A DNA stretch of 64,000 nt from Pontimonas sp. (GCA_028096805.1 JAOHDU010000002.1:1-64000), one strand, 5' to 3'. Positions 20,125 through 31,271 are shown, counted from the first letter of the stretch. Numbers and translations: made by a program. The notes: generated by a model from the sequence alone, not told the origin.

Positions 20125-21113
20125 TGGGACAGCATCGGGAACGGGTTCCTGAGGTTCGGTCCCACCGCGCACTTGCGGGGGGACCGATTTCTTTGGCACC
20201 GGAGGCGACGGATTTTTTCCTGGATGCCGCTGCGGGCGAGGGCGTCACCATTGTTCCCCTGGGTTCTGAGACGCGAGGTTTGGTGTGGCTGAGCGAAAAA
20301 CGCGCTGACGAGCTCCAGGAAATTCTTGACACACACCCTGACATTTCCTGGTTGCAGCTTCCGTGGGCTGGAGTCGATGCGTTTGCGCCGGTCCTGCACC
20401 GCATTGGTGCGCTTCTGGAGGAGCAGAGACCTGTGGTGACATCGGCGAAAGGCGCCTACTCGGAACCTGTGGCCGAGCACGCTCTAGCGCTTGTTCTCGC
20501 CAGCCTGCGAGAGCTTCCCCGAAAAGCGCGGGAAGCGCGTTGGCAATCGGAGCGCTCGGGCTTATCGCTCTTTGGTGCGCGGGTTGTTGTTTTTGGGGCG
20601 GGTGGTGTGGCCCAGAGTCTTATCGAACTTCTGTCGCCCTATCGGACCCACATCACCGTGATTCGACGCAGCACTACCCCGGTCCGCGGCGCGGACCTCA
20701 CCGTCACACCGGAGGCGGCGGTGGATGTGCTCTCGAGCGCAGACGTTGTCGTGGTTGCCGCCGCGGCCACCGATGAAACGCGACACATCATTTCAGCGCG
20801 CGAGCTTGCCCTGATGCCCGACCATGCCGTTTTGGTGAACGTTGCGCGCGGCAGCCTGGTTGATGCCGAAGCGCTGGTGGACGCCGTCGATGCAGGAACG
20901 CTCTGGGGCGCTGGTCTGGATGTGATGGACCCAGAGCCGTTCCCCGACGATCACCGAATTTGGGACCGTCACCGGATTGTCATCACCTCCCATTCTGCCG
21001 ATACCCCCGAGATGACCAGACCGCTCTTGGCCGCCCGAATCGCGTCGAACACTCAGGCTTTTGTGGCGGGCGCACCGATGGTCGGGGTGGTTGATGTAGA
21101 GGCTGGGTACTAG
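20124..21113 (+). CDS. D-isomer-specific 2-hydroxyacid dehydrogenase family protein
   Basis: 329 residues. NAD(P)-linked oxidoreductase of the D-2-hydroxyacid dehydrogenase superfamily. The catalytic domain has SWLQLPWAGVDAF near residue 73; the nucleotide fold begins VVVFGAGGVAQSLIELL near 155; NVARGSLVDAEALVDAV near 237 carries the catalytic Arg; GLDVMDPEPFPDDHRIWD the Glu; and VITSHSADTPEM the His position. Substrate cannot be told; it is not obviously SerA since no ACT domain is present. Co-transcribed with dnaG by overlap. Confidence 0.88.
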   Translation: MGQHRERVPEVRSHRALAGGPISLAPEATDFFLDAAAGEGVTIVPLGSETRGLVWLSEKRADELQEILDTHPDISWLQLPWAGVDAFAPVLHRIGALLEEQRPVVTSAKGAYSEPVAEHALALVLASLRELPRKAREARWQSERSGLSLFGARVVVFGAGGVAQSLIELLSPYRTHITVIRRSTTPVRGADLTVTPEAAVDVLSSADVVVVAAAATDETRHIISARELALMPDHAVLVNVARGSLVDAEALVDAVDAGTLWGAGLDVMDPEPFPDDHRIWDRHRIVITSHSADTPEMTRPLLAARIASNTQAFVAGAPMVGVVDVEAGY

Positions 21114-21172
21114 TGCCCGCGGGGCTGGAGGGGCCTGTCAGGCTCTGGTAGCATCGTGGCTTAGCTCCACAT

Positions 21173-21248
21173 TCCTCGATAGCTCAATTGGCAGAGCGAC
21201 CGGCTGTTAACCGGTAGGTTCTTGGTTCGAGTCCAAGTCGAGGAGCCA
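21173..21248 (+). tRNA. tRNA-Asn(GUU)
   Basis: Full cloverleaf: acceptor TCCTCGA/TCGAGGA, D-arm AGCTCAATTGGCAGAGC, anticodon stem ACCGG/CCGGT with loop CTGTTAA (anticodon GTT at 21206-21208), T-loop GTTCGAGTCC. CCA is encoded (21246-21248), unlike the other two tRNAs here. Confidence 0.97.
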
Positions 21249-21308
21249 CAGTTCCGTGTCGACTAGCGTCGCTCGCTGCTGAACATCCGAATCGTTTTGG
21301 GGGGCGCG

Positions 21309-22205
21309 GTGGTCCAGTTCATCCTCCAAAATTCGCTCTGGCTTGTGCCCCTCTTTTTCCTGCTCTTTGTCGCGAGTGTGATTGCGCTGTTGGTGGTTCT
21401 TCGCATGCGTCCCGCTGCGTCGAGTCCCGCTCTTGCGCCACCCGGTGAAGCGATGGACGTTGGGCCACCCGATGATGTGGGGCACGAGGTGCCAAATCCA
21501 GAGGCCGAGCGGTTACGCATGGTGACCGAAGCCCATGCTGAAGCGTTAGAGAGTCTGGAAAGCCTGATTTCTCAGGCAGAAGGGGCCAGTTACGGGGCCA
21601 CGACCGATCCTTTGGTCGCCTATCGGGCTGCCGAATCAATCGCGGACTCTGCGAGGGTCACCCTCAACAGCGTCAAAAAGGTGGTCTCCTCATCGGGCGA
21701 GGTGAAATCTGTCGGTAGCGAGCCGACCATTTCTGGTCTGACAACGCTGTTTCACGCTCTGGAAGAGTCCAGCATCCCGGTGTCGTATCAAGAGATCGGA
21801 ACGGCCTTCTCACTCCCTGCCGAAGCAGAACTGGAGGTATATCGAATACTTCAAGAGTGTTTGAACAATTGCCGGATGCACGGTGGGCCAGGGACAGCGG
21901 TCAGCGTAGAACTCTCGTGGACCGCGCAAGGTTTGCGTCTTCGTGTCGATGATGATGGCGCACGGGCCGCCCGAAGGTTCTCGTCGGGAGAATTGCCTGC
22001 TCCCGCGCAGGAGTATGTGCCTCTCAGTGACATCCTTTCCGGGCGCGGCATGACGAACATGAAAAATCGTGCAGAGGCTCTTGGGGGCGTATTTTCAGCC
22101 CATCGAATTCCTGGTGTGGGCTTCAGCGTCTCGGTGGCATTTCCCACTTTGAAATTTCAGGACGGTTTCGGCCCAGGCTCTTCAGAGAGGCCGCAGCCGC
22201 AATGA
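21309..22205 (+). CDS. Membrane-anchored histidine-kinase-like protein (HATPase_c)
   Basis: About 298 residues. One N-terminal transmembrane helix (VQFILQNSLWLVPLFFLLFV), a coiled region around residues 60-140, then a GHKL ATPase domain of the NarL/DegS kinase type: N-box EVYRILQECLNNCRMHG near 175, G1 VDDDGA, G2 SGRGMTNMKNRAEALGG near 240. I see no clear phosphoacceptor motif (ERxRIARELHD is missing). No response regulator is adjacent. I prefer GTG 21309 with GGGGGGC just upstream; TTG 21297 is also in frame. The stop overlaps azlC, so it is translated with azlCD. Confidence 0.75.
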   Translation: MVQFILQNSLWLVPLFFLLFVASVIALLVVLRMRPAASSPALAPPGEAMDVGPPDDVGHEVPNPEAERLRMVTEAHAEALESLESLISQAEGASYGATTDPLVAYRAAESIADSARVTLNSVKKVVSSSGEVKSVGSEPTISGLTTLFHALEESSIPVSYQEIGTAFSLPAEAELEVYRILQECLNNCRMHGGPGTAVSVELSWTAQGLRLRVDDDGARAARRFSSGELPAPAQEYVPLSDILSGRGMTNMKNRAEALGGVFSAHRIPGVGFSVSVAFPTLKFQDGFGPGSSERPQPQ

Positions 22206-22927
22206 CGGGGGGCTTCATGGCGCCCGACCTTCGTCGGGCGCGGGCTCAGGGGCTCCAAGTGGCACTCGCAGTGTCCCTCTATGGCGTCTCGTTTGGGGCG
22301 CTCGCCGTGGCGCTGGGCTTCTCCCTGGGGCAAACCATGGTGTTGAGCTTGGTCATGTTCTCCGGTGCATCACAGTTTGCTTTTGTCGGCGTGGTTGCCA
22401 CCGGCGGGCTCGCCGCAGTTCCCGCGGCCATTGCGACGGCGGGCCTCCTGGGTGCCAGGAATTCGCTGTATTCGCTGACCATGTCCCCGATCATCGGGCG
22501 AGGTTTCTTTCGTCGGGCGCTGGCTGCACACCTCACCGTGGATGAGTCAACCGCGGTATCGACCGCTCAAGAAACACGGCGTGCGAAGCAACACGGCTTC
22601 TGGGCCACCGCGTTCTGGCTATACCTCGGCTGGAATGTCTCGACCCTGGTGGGGGCACTCGCCGGAGATGCTCTCGGTGATGTCAAAACCTGGGGGCTTG
22701 ACGCGGTGGCCGCCGCAGCATTCCTCGCGCTTCTGTGGCCCCGGCTGGTCTCTCGCGAACCGGTCGCGGTGGCGGTGGGCGCTGCCGCCGTGACCGCAGT
22801 GCTGATTCCCTTTGTCCCCGCGGGGGTGCCGGTGTTGTGTGCTGCGGGGGTAGGAATTGCTGCGGCGCTGGTGCGTGTGTTGCGATCCAGACGGACTGTT
22901 GCCACGCCGCTGGAGGGTGAGCTATGA
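22202..22927 (+). CDS. azlC: AzlC-family branched-chain amino acid exporter large subunit
   Basis: 241 residues, about seven to eight hydrophobic segments. QVALAVSLYGVSFGALAVALGFS and MFSGASQFAFVGVV are the AzlC signature; DESTAVSTAQETRR sits in the first large loop. Together with AzlD it exports branched-chain amino acids and analogues (known for AzlCD/BrnFE). ATG 22202 overlaps the kinase-like gene; ATG 22217 with GGGGGG upstream is an alternative. azlD overlaps by 4 bases. Confidence 0.92.
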   Translation: MTGGFMAPDLRRARAQGLQVALAVSLYGVSFGALAVALGFSLGQTMVLSLVMFSGASQFAFVGVVATGGLAAVPAAIATAGLLGARNSLYSLTMSPIIGRGFFRRALAAHLTVDESTAVSTAQETRRAKQHGFWATAFWLYLGWNVSTLVGALAGDALGDVKTWGLDAVAAAAFLALLWPRLVSREPVAVAVGAAAVTAVLIPFVPAGVPVLCAAGVGIAAALVRVLRSRRTVATPLEGEL

Positions 22928-23238
22928 GCATCTGGCTGGGGGTGATTCTGGCGGCACTTGTCGTGTGGGCTCTGAAAAACCTGGGGTACCTCATCCCACA
23001 GCGTCTTGTGCAAGGGGCGCTAATCACCCGGATGGCGGCCCTCACTACGGTGGCACTGTTGGCGTCGCTGGTGGTTGCTCAAGCAATCCAGAATGATTCG
23101 GCACTGGTGATTGACGCCCGGGTCCCGGCAGTCGCGGTGGCGGGAGTTCTGCTCGCCATCAAGGCGCCGTTTTGGGTGGTGTTGGTCTCAGCTGGCGTTG
23201 TTGCCGCGGGGCTGCGTTTCTTCGGCATCCTCCCCTGA
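22924..23238 (+). CDS. azlD: AzlD-family small exporter subunit
   Basis: 104 residues with about three to four helices; ALKNLGYLIPQRLVQGALITR near residue 16 and the C-terminal IKAPFWVVLVSAGVVAAGLRF are AzlD features. Translationally coupled to azlC by ATGA. Its last 51 bases overlap the 3' end of def on the other strand. Confidence 0.9.
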   Translation: MSIWLGVILAALVVWALKNLGYLIPQRLVQGALITRMAALTTVALLASLVVAQAIQNDSALVIDARVPAVAVAGVLLAIKAPFWVVLVSAGVVAAGLRFFGILP

Positions 23239-23802
23239 ACCCTCGTAGTGATCCACCCCTGGCAGCCAGGAGAGCCCGGGGGTTCCCCAGTCGTGAGCGG
23301 CAATCTCCGATTTAGCCTGCCGTCTTCGGCGAAGGCTCAAGCGGTCGGAATACAGGATTCCTTGCAGGTGGTCCCACTCGTGTTGAAAGATTCGTGCCAG
23401 CCACCCTTCCGCGGTGATCTCGAGCGAATCACCGGACGGAGCGTATCCGCGCAACGTCACCGACGATGCTCGTCTGGTGGCAAACCGCAGGTCGGGAATC
23501 GACAGACACCCCTCTGCGTCGGCTTCATCGTCGAGGCGCCCTCTCGACAAGGCTGACTTGTGGAGCGAAGGATTGATGACCGTGCCCTCGTGAAGAACTC
23601 CGTCCTGGTCCTCCCACTCCCAGACGAAGACCTGGAGCCCCACGCCAATTTGGGGGGCGGCAAGACCAACCCCCGGAGCTGCACGCATGGTGTCCACCAT
23701 GTCGCCGATAAGGGGATTAAGCGCGGGGCCAAAATCACTCACCGGCTGCGCGCGGTTGTGCAGTACAGGATCCCCGGTGATGCGGATCGGGCGAACCGTC
23801 AC
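23188..23802 (-). CDS. def: Peptide deformylase
   Basis: About 204 residues. Removes the N-formyl group from nascent proteins. All three motifs are present: GVGLAAPQI, EGCLSIP and HEWDHLQG (HExxH metal site). The annotated frame extends upstream to 23925, but GTG 23802 (protein starting VTVRPIRITGDPVLH) is the natural start: it overlaps the mscS stop as GTGA and gives the family N-terminus. The C-terminal 40 residues form a polar tail. Convergent with azlD, overlapping it by 51 bases. Confidence 0.93.
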   Translation of the reverse strand: MTVRPIRITGDPVLHNRAQPVSDFGPALNPLIGDMVDTMRAAPGVGLAAPQIGVGLQVFVWEWEDQDGVLHEGTVINPSLHKSALSRGRLDDEADAEGCLSIPDLRFATRRASSVTLRGYAPSGDSLEITAEGWLARIFQHEWDHLQGILYSDRLSLRRRRQAKSEIAAHDWGTPGLSWLPGVDHYEGSGEDAEETQPRGNNAS

Positions 23803-24854
23803 AGTGTGTCGTGGGCGCGCTCGCCGGGCGGATCCAGGCTCACCCGAGTGACAGGCAGTGCATCCGGATGGTTGCGTTGAATCCATGTCACCATGTGTTC
23901 GCGCACCTCGCACCGCAGATCCCACTGTTTATTGGAGTCTTCTGCGGAGATGAGGAACCTCACCTGCACGTAGCCACCGGTTGCCTCGGTGACTAACACG
24001 TTCGAAACGCGGCCGTCGAAAAGTGGATTGTCCTTCAGGAATGCCTCGAACTCCGCCCGCAGCGCATCGAGTGGCACTCGCCAATCCAGGTCCAGGAAGA
24101 CCGTGCCGAGCAGTTTGGGGGACTTCCTCGTCCACATCTCGAAAGCGTTACCCGTGAAGTAGGTGGAGGGAACAATGAGTCGTCGCTCGTCCCAAATGTA
24201 AACCACCACGTAGGAGAGAGTGATTTCTCCGATAGTGCCCCACTCGCCCTTCACAACAACCACATCTCCGACCCGGATGGCGTTACTAAAAGCGAGTTGG
24301 ACGCCGGCAAAGAGGTTGCCCAGGACAGACTGGGCTGCCAGGCCGCCGATGACGCTCAGCACACCGGCCGATGCCAGCAGACCCGCACCCAACGCCTGCA
24401 CCTGGGGAAAGCTGAAGAGTGCTGCGCCAACAGCAAGAATCCCGATGATGGCGTTGGCGAGTCGGCGAAGAATTCGCAGCTGGGTGATGATGCGCCTAGT
24501 TTCCGCATCACTCTGATCGCTCGACTCAAACTTGTCGACAAACTGGCTGAAAGCAAAGTTCACGGTGGCCTGCACCAGGAAACCGAGCGACAGGATGACA
24601 AGGATGACAAACATTTGCCGGGTGATATCCCACCACTGTTCCGGGGAGACTTCGACTACCTGAAAACTGATGTTCAACGCCAGTGTCACCACGAAGAAAC
24701 GCAAGCGCGGGCGAATGGCGCGATAGCCTTCAGCGAGCCAGGACAGACGTTTTCCGGCAATCCTGACAAAGAGCCAGACACCAAAAAGCACAGCAAGTGC
24801 AACACCCAGCGTTGTGGCAGCGGAAATCGCCAGCGATGTCCAGACGTCCATCAT
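23799..24854 (-). CDS. Mechanosensitive ion channel family protein (MscS)
   Basis: 351 residues. Membrane channel opened by tension during hypo-osmotic shock. Several N-terminal helices, then the pore-lining TM3 (GAGLLASAGVLSVIGGLAAQSVLGNLFAGVQLAFSNAIRVGDVV region), a beta domain (VVVKGEWGTIGEITLSYVVV) and a C-terminal domain. I use ATG 24854 (MMDVWT), with GGAAGGTGAG ahead of it, rather than TTG 24884. A TAGACT -10 on the minus strand lies at 24885-24890. def starts in its stop codon. Confidence 0.9.
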   Translation of the reverse strand: MMDVWTSLAISAATTLGVALAVLFGVWLFVRIAGKRLSWLAEGYRAIRPRLRFFVVTLALNISFQVVEVSPEQWWDITRQMFVILVILSLGFLVQATVNFAFSQFVDKFESSDQSDAETRRIITQLRILRRLANAIIGILAVGAALFSFPQVQALGAGLLASAGVLSVIGGLAAQSVLGNLFAGVQLAFSNAIRVGDVVVVKGEWGTIGEITLSYVVVYIWDERRLIVPSTYFTGNAFEMWTRKSPKLLGTVFLDLDWRVPLDALRAEFEAFLKDNPLFDGRVSNVLVTEATGGYVQVRFLISAEDSNKQWDLRCEVREHMVTWIQRNHPDALPVTRVSLDPPGERAHDTL

Positions 24855-24884
24855 GTGGCACTCACCTTCCGGGGGATCACTCAA

Positions 24885-24890
24885 AGTCTA
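24885..24890 (-). promoter_or_regulatory. -10 box of mscS-def
   Basis: Minus-strand TAGACT, giving a leader of roughly 25 bases that includes the mscS ribosome site. Confidence 0.5.
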
Positions 24891-24981
24891 AGGCGGATAC
24901 CTACGTGCTGCTAGCGCCCCCGTGGCCTCGGTTCGAAACCACCGTGGTCACAAAACGAATCGTCCGCTGCCACCGCAGGGC

Positions 24982-25010
24982 TTGGAGTAATCAGAAAAGC
25001 TGGCTAAAGT
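24982..25010 (+). promoter_or_regulatory. Promoter of fadD
   Basis: TTGGAG (24982-24987), a 17-base spacer and TAAAGT (25005-25010), 57 bases before fadD. This is one of the better two-box promoters in the window. Confidence 0.6.
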
Positions 25011-25067
25011 ACAGGCATCAGCACGGTCGCTGAGAAAGCTCCAGCGGCCCCAGGCGAAAGAGCGACG

Positions 25068-26798
25068 ATGACTTCTCGACCATGGTTGGCCCATTACCCC
25101 ACTGATGTGGCGCCGGAACTAGCGCCTACCTCTCTCGCCCACATCCCGGACCTTGTCCGCTCTGCGAGCGCGACGTATTCCGGCACCATTGCCTTCACCC
25201 AGTGCATGCCCAATGGCATGAACGGTTCGCTCACCTACGACCGGGTTGATTCTCTCTCAGACAATTTTGCCGCCTACCTTCGAGAGACCCTAGGCCTGCA
25301 GCAGGGCGATCGGGTGGCGGTCCAGATGCCCAACAGCTTGAGCTACGCGGTGGTGGCCTTTGGGGTTTTTAAGGCCGGTTGTGTGCTGGTCAACACCAAC
25401 CCGCTCTACACCGCCCCGGAGATGGTTCATCAATTCTCGGATTCTGGAGCCAAAGTACTGGTCGTCAGCGATATGTTCGCCGACCGACTGCCTGAAGTCT
25501 TAGACAAGACCGATATCACCACCGTTGTCACGGTGAAGATTTCCGAATTCTTCCCACCCCTGATCTCGCGGGTAATCAGGATGGTGCAGAAATGGTGGAA
25601 TAAGTCCCTGCCCACCATCGAGGTTGCCCACACGGGCTTTCAGGAGGCTCTTGCGGCCGGCCGCGCATCGCAAAAGGCTGAGAGGCTTGAGGCCTACCTC
25701 GAGGGCATCGCGGCTGATTCCATGGCAGCCCTGCAGTACACCGGGGGAACAACGGGCGTGTCCAAGGGAGCGGTGTTAACCCACGGCAACCTGGTGTCCA
25801 ACACCCTGCAGATGATTTCCATGAATGGGGTCTACATTCGCCCGGGTAAAGAAATTGTGGCCACGGCGCTGCCGATGTACCACATCTTCGCTTTCACCGT
25901 GAATCTGCTGGGTTTTTACCACTCGGGAGCTCGGAACATCCTCGTTCCTACCCCGCGCCCACCGAGCAACCTGAAGCGTGTTTTCGAGAATTACAAGATC
26001 ACGTGGACCACAGGCGTCAATACCCTTTTCAACGCGCTGCTCAATGAGCGGTGGTTTACCGACAGCCCGCCCAAGCACTTGGTGGCCTCCGCAGCAGGGG
26101 GGATGGCGTTGCACGAGTCCGTGGCAGCCCGCTGGCGGGAGGTGACGGGTACTCCCATCGTTGAGGGTTACGGTTTGACCGAGTCGTCACCGGTGTTGAC
26201 CTTCAACCCGCTGGGAGGCCTCGGTAAAGACGGCAGTATCGGGATTCCGGTGCCCTCCACCGACGTGAAATGTGTGGATGAGAACGGTAAAGAGGTGGCC
26301 GACGGCGAAGCCGGGGAGCTGGTCGCCAAAGGACCTCAGATTATGCAGGGCTATTGGCAGCGCCCGGACGAGACTGCCGCGAGTTTGAAGGATGGTTGGT
26401 TGCACACGGGCGATATTGCCCAGCGCGACTCTGACGGGTACTTCACCATCGTCGACCGCAAGAAAGACATGATCCTCGTCAGTGGCTTCAACGTCTACCC
26501 CAATGAAGTGGAAGAACAGATAGCCGCGTTTCCTGGCGTCATCGAGGTGGGAGTTGTGGGATTGCCCCACCCCACGTCCGGAGAAAGCGTCAACGCGTTT
26601 GTGGTGGTCGATTCGAGCGCGCCGAGTGCCGAGGACATCATCGCTCACGCGAGGGAAAGCCTCGCTGCGTACAAGATTCCCTCCAATGTGACGTTTGTCG
26701 AGGAGCTACCGAAGAGCCCCATCGGGAAAATTCTCCGGCGTGAGTTGAGAGACCAACAACCTGCGGCGTCAGGTTCCAACCCAGGGGGTAGCGCATGA
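25068..26798 (+). CDS. fadD: Long-chain fatty acid--CoA ligase
   Basis: 576 residues. Activates fatty acids to acyl-CoA through acyl-AMP. P-loop-like LQYTGGTTGVSKGAVLTHGN near residue 222, YGLTESSPV near 368, LHTGDIAQRDSDGYF and DRKKDMILVSGFNVYPNEVEE near 460-485, and the C-terminal catalytic Lys in KSPIGKILRRELR. This motif set is typical of FadD-type enzymes. The stop overlaps the BASS transporter (ATGA), linking acyl activation with transport of an organic anion (inference). Confidence 0.93.
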   Translation: MTSRPWLAHYPTDVAPELAPTSLAHIPDLVRSASATYSGTIAFTQCMPNGMNGSLTYDRVDSLSDNFAAYLRETLGLQQGDRVAVQMPNSLSYAVVAFGVFKAGCVLVNTNPLYTAPEMVHQFSDSGAKVLVVSDMFADRLPEVLDKTDITTVVTVKISEFFPPLISRVIRMVQKWWNKSLPTIEVAHTGFQEALAAGRASQKAERLEAYLEGIAADSMAALQYTGGTTGVSKGAVLTHGNLVSNTLQMISMNGVYIRPGKEIVATALPMYHIFAFTVNLLGFYHSGARNILVPTPRPPSNLKRVFENYKITWTTGVNTLFNALLNERWFTDSPPKHLVASAAGGMALHESVAARWREVTGTPIVEGYGLTESSPVLTFNPLGGLGKDGSIGIPVPSTDVKCVDENGKEVADGEAGELVAKGPQIMQGYWQRPDETAASLKDGWLHTGDIAQRDSDGYFTIVDRKKDMILVSGFNVYPNEVEEQIAAFPGVIEVGVVGLPHPTSGESVNAFVVVDSSAPSAEDIIAHARESLAAYKIPSNVTFVEELPKSPIGKILRRELRDQQPAASGSNPGGSA

Positions 26799-27760
26799 TT
26801 GAGTCCGTGATTCTTGCCGCGGAGGCGGTCAACGAGCCCACCGTGGTGACCCCTTTTGAGGAAGCGCTACTCGGCGGACTGGTGTTTGTCATCATGTTTG
26901 GACTGGGCGCGGGGCTCACCCCGAGAGATTTCCGTCTCGCCATCAAACGTCCCTGGGGCTTGATCATTGGCTGGGTCACCCAGTTCGGATTTATGCCTCT
27001 GATTTCTTACCTTCTGGTGGTGCTGCTCCTCTTCCAGTTCTTCCCGGTGGACGATGTCGCCCTTATTGCTCTGGGCGCCCTGCTCATGGGGAGTGTCCCG
27101 GCGGGAACGACGTCCAATATCTTCACTTACTTCTCCAAGGGAAACCTCGCTCTGAGCGTCATCATGACCGCGAACTCCACACTGTGGGCGATCATTATGA
27201 CGCCGTTGGTGATCTGGATTTACGGTCGCGCACTATTCCCACCCGGCTCTGACGTTGAAATCCCCACCCGAAACATCATCCTGACGCTGACTATCCTGCT
27301 GATCCCTGTTGTGTTGGGAATGATCATCCGTCGCTTTAGCGCCAACACCGGGGCGATCCTCGAGCTCATGGGCGGTTTCTTTGGGCTGTTCTTCATCGTG
27401 TTCCTGATGGCCACCTGGGTCCCTCGCAACTGGGAGCTGTTGACCAGCACCAACTGGCAGACCTACCTGGTTGCCGTGGGCTTGGGGCTGTTTGGCATCA
27501 CCATCGCGTACTTGTTTGCCAAGGCCATCAGGTTGCACCCGATGAATGCTCGAACGGTGGCGTTGGAAACGGGGATCCAGAATGGCCCGCTCGCGATTGC
27601 CATCATCATGGTGACGTTCCGGGGCAACCCGGGGATTGATCAAATCCTGCTGATCCCCGCGCTGTACTCGCTGTTCATCGTGATTGTGTCCACGTTTGTG
27701 ACCTTCTTCTTCCGCCGTGCCAATGTGGCGGAGGAGCAGAAGATTCCGAACCTGCTCTAA
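26795..27760 (+). CDS. Bile acid:sodium symporter (BASS) family transporter
   Basis: 321 residues with about nine to ten membrane helices. FGLGAGLTPRDFRLAIKRPWGLIIGWVTQFGFMP, GSVPAGTTSNIFTYFSKGNLALSV and ALETGIQNGPLAIAI are the BASS signatures, the last two being sodium- and substrate-binding crossover segments. The substrate is unknown: bacterial members move various organic acids. Co-translated with fadD. Convergent with the methyltransferase gene; the 107-base gap between them shows no strong terminator. Confidence 0.9.
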   Translation: MIESVILAAEAVNEPTVVTPFEEALLGGLVFVIMFGLGAGLTPRDFRLAIKRPWGLIIGWVTQFGFMPLISYLLVVLLLFQFFPVDDVALIALGALLMGSVPAGTTSNIFTYFSKGNLALSVIMTANSTLWAIIMTPLVIWIYGRALFPPGSDVEIPTRNIILTLTILLIPVVLGMIIRRFSANTGAILELMGGFFGLFFIVFLMATWVPRNWELLTSTNWQTYLVAVGLGLFGITIAYLFAKAIRLHPMNARTVALETGIQNGPLAIAIIMVTFRGNPGIDQILLIPALYSLFIVIVSTFVTFFFRRANVAEEQKIPNLL

Positions 27761-27867
27761 GAACAGCGGACGATTATTCGTCGCCGCAAAAGACAAATCC
27801 GTCGTCGAGGAGGCTCACTTTTCACACACAGGGAGATTCACCCGAGCTGCCGCCTCGAATGTGACGG

Positions 27868-28935
27868 CTAAGCCGTGCTCCCGAACGACGCGGTCGTCTT
27901 CGACAGCGAGCTGTCCGTGCCGTAGAGAAAGTGCTTACTCATGTCCGGGGAATAGCGCGAAAGGTATGCGGGTTTGTCCAACCGCTCACTCAATGCACGG
28001 TGGTGAATGACCCCTGCTCCGCAGCACAAACCAATGACCTTGGTGCCTAGCGAGTGCGCGTACTCACCGAACTCCGCGGTCTCGTAACGATTCGAGTTTT
28101 GTGCTTCGAGCGCATCGGGGAAGGTCCGGTCTCCGGGCAGTTGTGCGGTGTTTCCTGCGTCCGGCAGGTTGAAGATGGTGTTGTGCTCCTCGGTCGTCCG
28201 ATACGCAGAGGGCATTGCGCACACGGGGTGATCCCCGACGGCGTCGACAATGTCCTTCAAGATAGGCCGTATGGTGTTGGGCCCCTGGAAGCAGTTGGTT
28301 CCCACGACGGTGGCGCCATCAGCAGCGAGCTGCTTCGCCGCCTGCGCGGGGGAAACACCGTCGCGGAGCTCACCGGTGGCGAAAACTGCCACATTCACGA
28401 TGCTCGGAAGCCCGGCCGCGTTGATTTCCTCGAGTGCGATTTTGGCTTCTTCATAGAAGTACATGGTCTCGGCGAGAATCAGATCAGCACCCTCTTCTTT
28501 GGCCCAGCCGATCATCTCCCGATACATGGCGCGCACCGCGTCTTTGGATGATTCATCCTCCGGGTCAAAAATGTTTGAATTCGAAATATTGCCCGCGACG
28601 AAAACGTCGCGACCGAGTTCTTCGCGTGCTTCGGCCGCTGCTTGCTGGGCAATGCGCATTGCTTCTCGGTTGAGTGGTTCGAGGAGGTGTTCTTCCCCAA
28701 CAATGCGCATCTTTTCCCGGTGCCCGTTATAGGTGAAGGCCAGCGCGATGTCACTGCCTGCCCGAAGAAAATCTTTGGTCACTTGCAGAAGAACTTCGGG
28801 GTGCTCGAGAGCTACCTTCGGCACAAACTCACCGGCGGTGAGGTAGCCCCGACGCTCGACCTCAAAAAGGTAGCCGCCAGAGAGCACTAGTGGTTCTGGC
28901 TGGGCCAGTCTTTCAACGAACGTTTGTGTATTCAT
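27868..28935 (-). CDS. Homocysteine S-methyltransferase family protein
   Basis: 355 residues. Zn-dependent methyltransferase of the BHMT/MmuM family that moves a methyl group from a betaine, sulfonium or S-methylmethionine donor to homocysteine. LVLSGGYLFEVERRGYLTAG replaces the usual DGG start; zinc Cys are visible in VGTNCFQGP and in GLCCGAG near the C-terminus. I use ATG 28935 (MNTQTF) with GGAGGAG upstream; an in-frame start at 28968 lacks this site. Length and sequence are closer to BHMT-like proteins than to short MmuM. Methyl donor not determinable. Its stop lies in an ACGGCTTAGCCGT palindrome. Confidence 0.85.
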   Translation of the reverse strand: MNTQTFVERLAQPEPLVLSGGYLFEVERRGYLTAGEFVPKVALEHPEVLLQVTKDFLRAGSDIALAFTYNGHREKMRIVGEEHLLEPLNREAMRIAQQAAAEAREELGRDVFVAGNISNSNIFDPEDESSKDAVRAMYREMIGWAKEEGADLILAETMYFYEEAKIALEEINAAGLPSIVNVAVFATGELRDGVSPAQAAKQLAADGATVVGTNCFQGPNTIRPILKDIVDAVGDHPVCAMPSAYRTTEEHNTIFNLPDAGNTAQLPGDRTFPDALEAQNSNRYETAEFGEYAHSLGTKVIGLCCGAGVIHHRALSERLDKPAYLSRYSPDMSKHFLYGTDSSLSKTTASFGSTA

Positions 28936-28985
28936 AGCAATCTCCTCCAGCAGCCGGCAATGAATCAAATCTATCGGAGGGTGGC

Positions 28986-29018
28986 CCCCGGGTCGCCAAA
29001 TCGATTTGGTAGCCGGGG
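28986..29018. promoter_or_regulatory. Extended palindrome between methyltransferase gene and katG
   Basis: A perfect 14-base palindrome CCAAATCGATTTGG (28996-29009) nested inside CCCCGG (28986-28991) and CCGGGG (29013-29018), separated by small symmetric loops TCG/TAG. It lies between two divergent genes. It could be a regulator-binding site or, on the minus strand, an RNA hairpin in the methyltransferase leader. I match it to no known riboswitch. Confidence 0.55.
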
Positions 29019-29045
29019 TTCAGACCGGACGTTCTGGCGAGATAG

Positions 29046-31271
<2,226 letters not shown>

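Noticed and set aside
21173-21300. Integration site at tRNA-Asn
   Set aside because: No repeat of its 3' half found nearby and no integrase.
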